Below, in pieces: positions 56,850 to 64,000 of a stretch of 64,000 nt of DNA. Position 1 is the stretch's first letter; the number at the start of each line of letters is the position of its first letter. A program made the position numbers and the translations under genes. The DNA is from Colocasia esculenta (taxonomy: Eukaryota; Streptophyta; Magnoliopsida; Alismatales; Araceae): assembly GCA_014218235.1 (NCBI GenBank), contig CM024758.1, positions 72,116,206 to 72,180,205 of the forward strand, read 5' to 3'. Below the pieces are notes generated by a model. That model did no database searches. It worked only from the letters and a program-made list of their open reading frames with translations, and was not told where the DNA came from.

Positions 56850-59800
56850 TGTGACGACCCTCTTCATACCGGTATGATTATACCAATCCCCATCGGTATA
56901 AAGGGCGTCGTCACAGTGGGACATGTACCCAACAAGTCGATAGGTTGATATGTACCTGGATAGCAATAGAGTACAGCGGAATAAAATAAATAACTCAACT
57001 TTTAAACCATCACCAACACACATTCCACAATCTAAATAGCGAAATAGAAAGACAATGTCCACATTAATACAAGATAAAATAACTACATTGTTCAAATATT
57101 GTCCATACAATAATCTTTTTCATACTATGAGAAAAGAAAAGTACAACTAGTAGCAGCTCCACAAAATAGTCTTAAATGGCGATCCTCACTATGCTTCCTT
57201 CTAGTACACGATACCTATCAATCTACACGCCGAAGCAAGAGTGAGTCCCAAGATCAGCAAGCAAACCAGAGACTTAAACTTAAACATGTCACACTCACAC
57301 TAAGCCATAACATTAAAGAGGTGCACATATCATCAATTCAACAAGGGTACACATGGTCCTTACTCTTAACTAGCAACACATATTTATTTGCATGAGCATG
57401 CTTTAGTCTATCATATTTCTATTCTAAATCATGAGCATTACGTTATAAACATGTACACATTTCATACACCTAACATATAGCATGATTCGTCCACACATTA
57501 TTTCATGTCATAGATATCTCTACCACTAAAGCATAAAAATTGAGCATAAGGGAAAAAGAACAAGCTAGCATGATGACTACTTTCTTTTCACATGCACTTT
57601 TGTATTTAATTGTACAATTTACTTGCTGTTTTAACATAATAAAAATCACATGCACATAGATTCACATTTTCATAGCATGAATTGAAGGTTAAAACATGGT
57701 AAAACCGTTAGCAATAATAAGCACTTAAGTATGAAACTTTATACTAAGCGAGCATTCAACTAGCTTGGAATCCAAATATTATTCATGCATTTATCTGTAC
57801 ATAATCACACTTTACTTGCTGTTCTTATATGCATTACATTCAATTACATGGATCTATAACATTCACATATATCTCATCCTTCGACAGTCTACATGTTCAT
57901 ATTTTGGCGTTGCATAAATAACATAGTTGTCTAAGTTTACTCACATACACCATTACATGACGAATTGTAATCTACATGATATGATACTAAGCATGGCATT
58001 TCAATTGAGATATTAACATATGGAAAAACATAAATGTAGCATGCTAATAAACTAGTTTTTCACATGCAAGTACACTCTCTTTTGCATTTAACTCCCCTTA
58101 CATCTCATTTCACATAATTATCATATCATTTACTCTTGTTTTCGCTTATCACATATCATGTCATTTGCACTCACCATGTGCCACATTCACATATCATTTC
58201 ACACTTTATTCATATTTCATTGCTTAAACAAATTGCCATAACACATAGTCCTAACTACCAGTAGGGACACTAATAAATATCTCATTCTCATAACTCTCGC
58301 ATAACACGACTCATAACATCTCATAACACATAACGCATACACAACTCATAATCACATACCACCACCTAGGCAATACAGTGGTGAACCTTGGTAACTGCGC
58401 AGACCGGAGAAGCCCTCTCCACCCTATCCAGTGGTACTTGTCCACCTCCGGGATTTCCCTAATGCCTTTAGGAAGAACTTTTTACACATAGAGTTTTCCA
58501 TAGGGACTTTTGTATGTACAACTCTCGAGGCCTCTAGGGTAGCCGTGTCATATTTGGCCCAATTATTACGCATTATACATTCCGATTTTTAACACACCTA
58601 TTACGCATGATATACACATGTCTTCACATTCTCTCACTTATTCACATGGATCTGTTTTCCTATTCATGATACTACTGTTGACAGAGATCAAACATTCAGT
58701 ACCTTACACTAATCAGGTTGAAACATACATAATAATCATGTTCATATTAGCACGCGTTGAACACTCGTTTTCGCAGGAAATTTCGTAGGACACTCTACAG
58801 TTATCCAAAGAACATGAGAATTTAACCACAGACTAATTTCAGGTTTATGATCACAATGCGAATTTTCATATTTTTTTTCGGAGTCATATTCATTTCAAAA
58901 ATTAAAGCATTCAATCTCATGCCATTTATAATCCAATCTATCATGAAAACATAACATGCATATCAGATTTGACAGTTCACAGACCTGAACCTAACATACA
59001 CAGTTTGCAAGAATTTTCCCGAATTTATTGCGCACACCACACTTTTACTGTAAATTTTGAATAACCTACTCATGTACTTTCTATTTCCATTGGCAGAAAT
59101 TACAGTAAATCACTGAACATGAACAAATTCTCACAATTTGTAGGGTATGGATTGGCACACATACACATGGTATAGAAAAATGGGGCATTTAATTCCTCAG
59201 GAATCATGTAGACAGTAGGTGAACATGCATAATTCATTTTCCCCAACATGTATTTCAATAAATCTAATAATTTATGCCATCCATAGAAAAACACAGAATT
59301 TCCACACAATCACATTAGCTATTTTACATAACATATAAAAATTAACTATATCCTCATGCGTCAAAGTCCAGAAAATAATTACTTAAGGGAGAATAGTTTA
59401 CTGTTCTGCACTGAAGAACTTGACGGCAGTGTCTGGCCGTTCAAGGAGTTGGACGGCAAGATCGCTGGACGCAGACTGGAGATCTTGGCGGCAAGAGGCC
59501 TTGACGCCAAGTTCCTGTCTGTGCAAGAACACAGACCAGGCTCCAAATAACAGAGGATGTGAGGATCCAGGACACAGGAAATCCACAAAAATACCTAGGA
59601 CTTAGGGAACATGCACAAGCTTAGGATCTAGGGTTTACTTGCCTCTAATAAATCTTCAAAAGATCAAGAGGTTGATGAAGCTCTCCTTGGGCAGTCCCAA
59701 GAGCCTTCAAAACACCTTCACTCCGTCGTCTGAGGTGTTGTAGCTTCCAGTCCGAGGTCGGGGAAGCCTCCTCCTATGTCCAAGCTAGCTTCTAGTCGTT

Positions 59801-60408
59801 GTAGATTTCCGGATGAAGCTCCAAATCGCCGGCTTGAGCTCTCAAAGCTCAGGTTTTCTCACAGGGCTTAGGGTTTCTCTCCTTCTCCTTGCAAAGAGCC
59901 AAGAGAGGGTCTTGGGTTGCAAAATGGGTTTGTTTATAGGAGAGAGACCTCTCTACTCACGCAGGGGTGATGTGAAGGCTTGAGAGCCGTTGGGGGACGT
60001 CTCCCCATGGGTGAGGTAGCTTGCCCCTGGAATTTCGGGGTCTACTGCACTGAGTTTCAGAGAGCTAGACGTCCACATCTATGGACGTTCACATAAGCAT
60101 TGGCGTCCATCGAGGTGGACGCTGGCTCATCATGGACGTCCACCATGTTGACACCAATTTGGCACTTCAGCCAGAACTTGAAACATGCAGAATCATGCTT
60201 AACCTATACATATATACATGAGACCTATGTAGTATAAGGTGTACACTACTACATCCTGCATTCAAATAATATTTATTATCTAATTACACATATGCATACG
60301 TAAGTATAACTAGCTATATGTACATAGCAATCACATATGCATAAACATGGTCACTCATAACATGACTCATGCAAAATAAATAAATGGCAACAATTCGAGG
60401 GCCTTACA
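56850..60408 (-). repeat. Gypsy-B 3' LTR
   Basis: This 3.56-kb LTR, on +, runs from TGTGACGACCCTC to GGGCCTTACA. It is very AT-rich, with many CACAT/TCATA runs in the middle. It shares a GC-richer block near 58375-58480 with the solo LTR. GGACGYC-type motifs cluster at 59430-59512 and 60067-60148. ORFs in this stretch are chance. Confidence 0.88.
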
Positions 60409-60713
60409 CCCTCTCCCCCTTAAAGAAACTTCATTCTCGAAGTTTAAACAAAACTACTCAAACAAACGGGGATACTTCTTCTTCATCTCATCCTCAGCTC
60501 CCAATCATCTTCCCATCCAGTACACATGCCCTCATCATATCCCGAGCGTCTGGATGGTCCTCTCGGACTGTCCATTTGTCTGGTGATGAAACGCCGAACT
60601 GAGCTTCAGCTCCGAACCTAAGGCATCCTGAAGACCCTTCCACAACCTCGAAGTAAATCTCGGATCGCGATCCGAAATGATCGACTTCGGCACACCATGC
60701 AATCTAATGATGC
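60409..60713 (-). pseudogene. pol: Gypsy-B purine tract and integrase fragment
   Basis: CCCTCTCCCCCTTAAAG on + (60409-60425) is the minus-strand purine tract. Beyond it, the minus strand at 60713-60535 encodes the integrase core piece HGVPKSIISDRDPRFTSRLW and FHHQTNGQSERTIQTL, including the second catalytic Asp and the Glu. The rest of integrase and all upstream domains are deleted, and coding stops abruptly at about 60713 against LTR-like DNA. Confidence 0.85.
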
Positions 60714-61328
60714 TACTAACACTATATATATTTACATGCCATATATGTAATATGATATACACACTACTACATCATGAAATCAAGCAACATTTATAATTAA
60801 TATACACATGCCTACGTAGTATACCAAGATAATATGTACGTAGATATCTACCTATGCGTACATGATGTTTTACATAAGCGTGACTCAACACGCGGCAAAA
60901 AAAATGACAAGAATTGCGAGGCTTCACAGTCATTAGGAGGCAATATGAGTTAAGTTAGCTAGGAATAATCTATTCAACCAAATAGTTCTTGCATGCACAC
61001 ACTTGATTTGACATATATATATAGTATACACACACGGATGTAACATACTTATGTACATTATGCATGAAATAGATAGATACAACATGCGCACCGGTAATTA
61101 GATTAAACTTGCACAACATTACTTAAGTACTATATGCTCTGGATTCTTAATATACACAATATGCACAATTTAGCTAATTGCCTATCCTCACCTAAATATC
61201 CTAAAATACATGCATGTTATTCATGAGGATATAGAATTACAATATACACTACTAAATACACCTACCATACTTGCAACAATCAAATGCACATGCACAATTA
61301 TAAGTGAACAGAAATTTAGGGCATCACA
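60714..61328 (-). repeat. Degraded Gypsy-B LTR ends (right side)
   Basis: Two successive AT-rich stretches each resemble the terminal part of the Gypsy-B LTR. The first ends GAGGCTTCACA at 60928 and the second ends AGGGCATCACA at 61328, compared with AGGGCCTTACA at 60408. The last carries the target duplication and so is the outer end. The middle one may come from a nested or recombined copy. Confidence 0.6.
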
Positions 61329-61333
61329 ACCTA

Positions 61334-61655
61334 GATCGTTTTGTGGTCATCTTTGTGATGATATTTTGGTCTACTCGGCTTCTGAGGAGGAGCACGAGGA
61401 GCACCTGAGGATCGTGCTAGAGACCCTATGAAGTCACTGCCTTTATGCCAAGTTCGACAAGTGTGAATTTTGGCTGAGGGAGGTGCACTTCCTGGGCACG
61501 TGATCTCGGGTGCTGGTGTGGCAGTGGATCCTACCAAGGTGGAGGCAGTGTTTTCGTGGGAGCAGCCCACGTCAGTGTTAGAGGTTCGTAGTTTTCTGGG
61601 TCTTGCAGGCTACTACTAGAGATTCATTCAGGATTTTGCCAGGATTGCCGAGCCA
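61334..61655 (+). pseudogene. pol: Gypsy-C reverse transcriptase, C-terminal half
   Basis: Continuing from 56844, the RT catalytic region DDILVYSASEEEHEEHLRIV starts near 61358. A TGA at 61429 stands where Arg is usual (CGA to TGA). AKFDKCEFWL and, after a frameshift near 61500, VEAVFSWEQPTSVLEVRSFL and GLAGYY then lead to TAG at 61617. Confidence 0.88.
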
Positions 61656-63410
61656 TTGACTAGGTTGACGAGGCAGGACGTCAGGTTTGTTTGGTCAGAG
61701 GACTATGAGCAGAGCTTCCGAGAGCTGAAGACGAGGTTGACTTCAGCGCCAGTGTTGGTCTTGCCGTCGGGTAGTGGAGGTTTTGTAGTCTACACCAACG
61801 CGTCGAGATCTGGTTTGGGTGCCGTGCTGATGCAGTATGGTGGGGTTGTTGCCTATGCTTCTCGGCAGCTCAAGAAGCATGAGGAGAACTACCCCACCCA
61901 CGACTTGGAGTTGGCAGCAGTGGTGTTCGCTCTCAAGTTGTGGAGGCACTATTTGTATGGAGAAGCATTCGAGATCTTCACCGACCATCAGAGTTTGCAG
62001 TATATATTCACCCAGAAGGATCTGAACTTGAGGCAGTGCAGATGGATGGAGTATTTGAAGGACTATGACCTTACCCTCTCCTATCACCCAGGAAGGGCTA
62101 ACGTCGTGGCCGATGCTTTTAGCAGGCGTGTTCACTTGAGTTCGATGATGGTCAGGGAGTGGAGGCTGTTTGAGGAGCTGTCCCAGGAAGTGTTCTACCC
62201 GTTGAGGCGCAGAGACCGTGCTATAGCATCCAGTTTGTCAGTTCAGCCATCAGTGTTCAGGCAGGTGTTGCAGGCTCAGCAGGCAGACTCACAGTTGGCA
62301 GATGTTTTGCAGATGCCAGATGTAGAGCTTGATGAGGACAGCGAGGTCAGATTCATAGGCCGCTTGTACGTTCCCGAGGAGGCGCGTCAGGCGCTACTGT
62401 CAGAGGCTCACAGGTCGAGATATGCTGTTCATGCTGGCTCCACCAAGATGTACCATTGCTTGAGGAGGTTCTTCTGGTGGCCAGGGATAAAGAGGGGCGT
62501 GGCGGAGTTTGTCGCTCGGTGCCTTACCTGTCAGTAGGTGAAGGTTGAGCATCAATGCCCTGGTGGTGAGCTGCAGCCGTTACCCATTCCCGTATGGAAG
62601 TGGGAAGAGATCACCATGGACTTTGTGGTTGGTTTGCCCCGTACCCCGCAGAGGCACGATAGTATCTGGGTGATCGTGGATCATTTGACCAAGTCAGCGC
62701 ACTTTTGCCAGTCAGGATGTCTTGGTCAGTGGATAGGTTAGCCAGGCTATACGTGGACAAAGTTATTCCATTGCATGGTAATCCATTTTCAATTGTCTCC
62801 GACAGAGATCCGAGGTTCACGTCAGTTTTGGCGCAGTCTGCAGAGAGCACTTGGCACAGGGTTGAGGTTGAGCACAATGTATCATCCGCAGTCAGACGGG
62901 AATTCAGAGAGGACCATTCAGACTTGGAGGATATGCTGAGAGCATGTTGCTTGGACTGGAGTGGCACTTGGGAGTTGCACACCTTCCGATGGTAGAGTTC
63001 GCCTACAACAACAACTATCACTCGAGCATCAGAATGGCGCCATACGAGGCTTTGTATGGTCGCTTGTGCAGGACACCTCTTCACTGGTTCGAGGTGGGAG
63101 AGAGGCAGTTTTTGGGACCAGAGTTAGTGCAGCAGTGTGCAGATACAGTCAGGCTGATCAGCAGAGGCTTCAAACGCACAGAGCCGGTAGAAAGCTACAC
63201 AGATAGCCACAGGAGACCGTTACAGTTCAGTGTAGGTGACCTTGTTTTCTTATGGGTCTTGTCGACCAAGGGTGTTATGAGGTTTGGCAAGAAGGGAAAG
63301 CTCAGTCCCAGGTACATTGGGCCTTTCCTATCTTGGAGAGGGTCGGCGAGGTGGCTTACAAGTTGAGTCTTCCGGTAGAGTTGGCAGGCGTGCACAACAT
63401 TTTCCACATT
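61656..63410 (+). pseudogene. pol: Gypsy-C RNase H and integrase
   Basis: A 293-codon open stretch (61656-62534) covers RNase H and the integrase zinc finger. The RNase H first Asp is Asn (VYTNAS, codon AAC at 61797), a loss of a catalytic residue. HDLELAAVVFALKLWRHYLYG and TDHQSLQYIF follow. The zinc finger spans H-A-G to RCLTC (62430-62534). It stops at TAG 62535, and the same frame continues with VKVEHQCPGGELQPLPIPVW. The integrase core has MDFVVGLPRT, IVDHLTKSAHF, IVSDRDPRFTS and FAYNNNYHSSIRMAPYEALY, with frameshifts near 62730 and 62860. Confidence 0.92.
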
Positions 63411-63651
63411 TTGTAGCTCAAGGAGTATGTCGCAGATCCTTCGCACGTGTTGGACTACTAACAGCTTGAGGTAGCGCCAGATTTTTCAGTGCCAAGGTAC
63501 CCAGTCAGAGTTGTCGACCGCAGAGTGCAGCAGTTGCATTGGAGGCAGATCCCACTGGTTAAGGTTGTTTGGCAGAACCGCGTTGGTGGCGAGGCACCTA
63601 GGAGCGTGAGGATGAGATGCTGAAGCAGTTCCTCTATTTGTTTGATTGATT
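63411..63651 (+). pseudogene. pol: Gypsy-C integrase tail with chromodomain-like end
   Basis: After LPVELAGVHNIFHIL comes TAG at 63414, where the family has Gln in HVSQLK-type sequence. Then KEYVADPSHVLDY, a TAA at 63462, RVVDRRVQQLHWRQIPLVKV, VWQNR, a frameshift, and EREDEMLKQFLYLFD with the final TGA. The basic and Trp-containing pattern followed by a short acidic helix is the degenerate chromodomain of Tekay-like chromoviruses, which directs integration to heterochromatin. Confidence 0.82.
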
Positions 63652-63723
63652 GGTATGTTACTTCTCCCTGTACTATTTTTGGGTTTCGACCGAGTTGTTT
63701 TCATTTCGAGGACGAAATGTCTT

Positions 63724-63736
63724 AAGGAGGGTGGGA
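63724..63736 (+). other. Polypurine tract of Gypsy-C
   Basis: AAGGAGGGTGGGA lies directly before TGTAAGACC. The TTTCGAGGACGAAATG box upstream, at about 63704, is a familiar pre-tract motif of plant chromoviruses. Confidence 0.92.
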
Positions 63737-64000
63737 TGTAAGACCCCCCCCCTTGGGCCCTTTGGCCCCATCCTTAGGGTCGCGACATGGTCACGCCAGA
63801 GAGGCCTGCCGTGACAAGTTCGGGTCGCGATGAACTTGGTCGTCGCCTTCTTGATGAGACGGGGGTGGCCGTCGCGTCCTTGTTCCGGCGTCTGATGACG
63901 TTGCGATTGCTTTTTTTGACAGACGTGACTGTTGTCCTTCTGTCAGAACGACTTTGTCAGGTGTCAGGCACGCGCAGCGTTGACGCGACTTGGCCAGCTG
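63737..64000 (+). repeat. Gypsy-C 3' LTR, start (cut by window edge)
   Basis: It starts TGTAAGACC followed by a C run. Within the first 264 bp it carries several GGTCGCGA/TCGCG-type sites (63780, 63826, 63874), the same motif class as the Gypsy-A LTR cluster. The rest lies outside the window. Confidence 0.88.

Larger units (their letters stand above)
56850..61328 (-). mobile_element. Gypsy-B element, heavily deleted, inside Gypsy-C RT
   Basis: The insertion is flanked by the perfect 5-bp duplication ACCTA (56845-56849, 61329-61333). On + it contains a full LTR (56850-60408), a purine tract and integrase scrap (60409-60713), and degraded LTR ends (60714-61328). The purine tract shows minus orientation. 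Most of gag-pol and of the 5' LTR are gone. The same family provides the solo LTR at 47416. Confidence 0.88.
53863..64000 (+). mobile_element. Gypsy-C: Ty3/gypsy chromovirus, decayed
   Basis: The order is LTR end, primer site, gag, protease, RT, RNase H, integrase, chromodomain-like tail, purine tract, start of 3' LTR (cut by the window). RT is interrupted by a Gypsy-B element at 56850-61328. The Gln-rich gag and integrase motifs fit the Tekay/Del lineage. Many in-frame stops are TAG where Gln is expected; see findings. Confidence 0.9.

Noticed and set aside
56850..60408. Intergenic host DNA with small ORFs
   Set aside because: Defined TG/CA-type ends, a purine tract, an integrase scrap and the ACCTA duplication show that it is an LTR of Gypsy-B.
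63411..63651. Host chromodomain gene
   Set aside because: It is continuous with the Gypsy-C integrase and directly precedes its purine tract and LTR.

Overview
The window is plant nuclear DNA from a repeat-rich genome, almost certainly an angiosperm. I found no host gene. Nearly every base belongs to retrotransposons of classic plant types: SIRE-like Ty1/copia elements (gag with two zinc knuckles, an extra ORF after pol), Ty3/gypsy chromoviruses (chromodomain-like tail after integrase, primer site for initiator tRNA-Met) and plant L1-type LINEs (DUF4283/CCHC ORF1; EN-RT-zfRVT-RNase H ORF2). All coding regions are broken by stops and frameshifts. Some of the single-base frameshifts may be long-read consensus errors.

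Layout. 1-2866: a block made of a Copia-1 LTR end, an unclassified LTR-like unit and part of a Gypsy-A LTR. 3010-16352: a full-length but decayed SIRE-type element (Copia-1, +). 16353-19309: a second copy of the LTR-like unit, split by a 2.2-kb LINE derivative that carries only ORF1 (LINE-alpha, -). 19310-53862: Gypsy-A (-). Its right LTR is split by LINE-beta (-), and LINE-beta is split both by Copia-2 (-) and by a solo LTR of Gypsy-B (+). 53863-64000: Gypsy-C (+), with its RT interrupted by a deleted Gypsy-B element (56850-61328). Perfect 5-bp target duplications support the Copia-2, Gypsy-B solo LTR and Gypsy-B element insertions. A 17-bp duplication with one mismatch supports LINE-beta.

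The 100-N gap at 30048-30147 is flanked by two near-identical copies of the same 11.57 kb (18477-30047 and 30148-41719). The differences are confined to the contig ends, so this looks like an unmerged contig overlap and not a real tandem duplication. The true locus is probably about 11.7 kb shorter.

Most notable patterns: (1) each of the four LTR families carries its own dense cluster of a short CpG-containing motif (CGATT, TTCGACT, TCGCGAC, GGACGYC); (2) Gypsy-C is disabled mainly by TAG codons where Gln (CAG) is expected, as predicted for deamination of methylated CHG sites; (3) a six-copy minisatellite is present in one Copia-1 LTR while the other has one copy; (4) a LINE insertion has ORF1 joined directly to a poly(A) tail; (5) the Copia-1 post-pol ORF has a collagen-like G-P-(S/T) tract.
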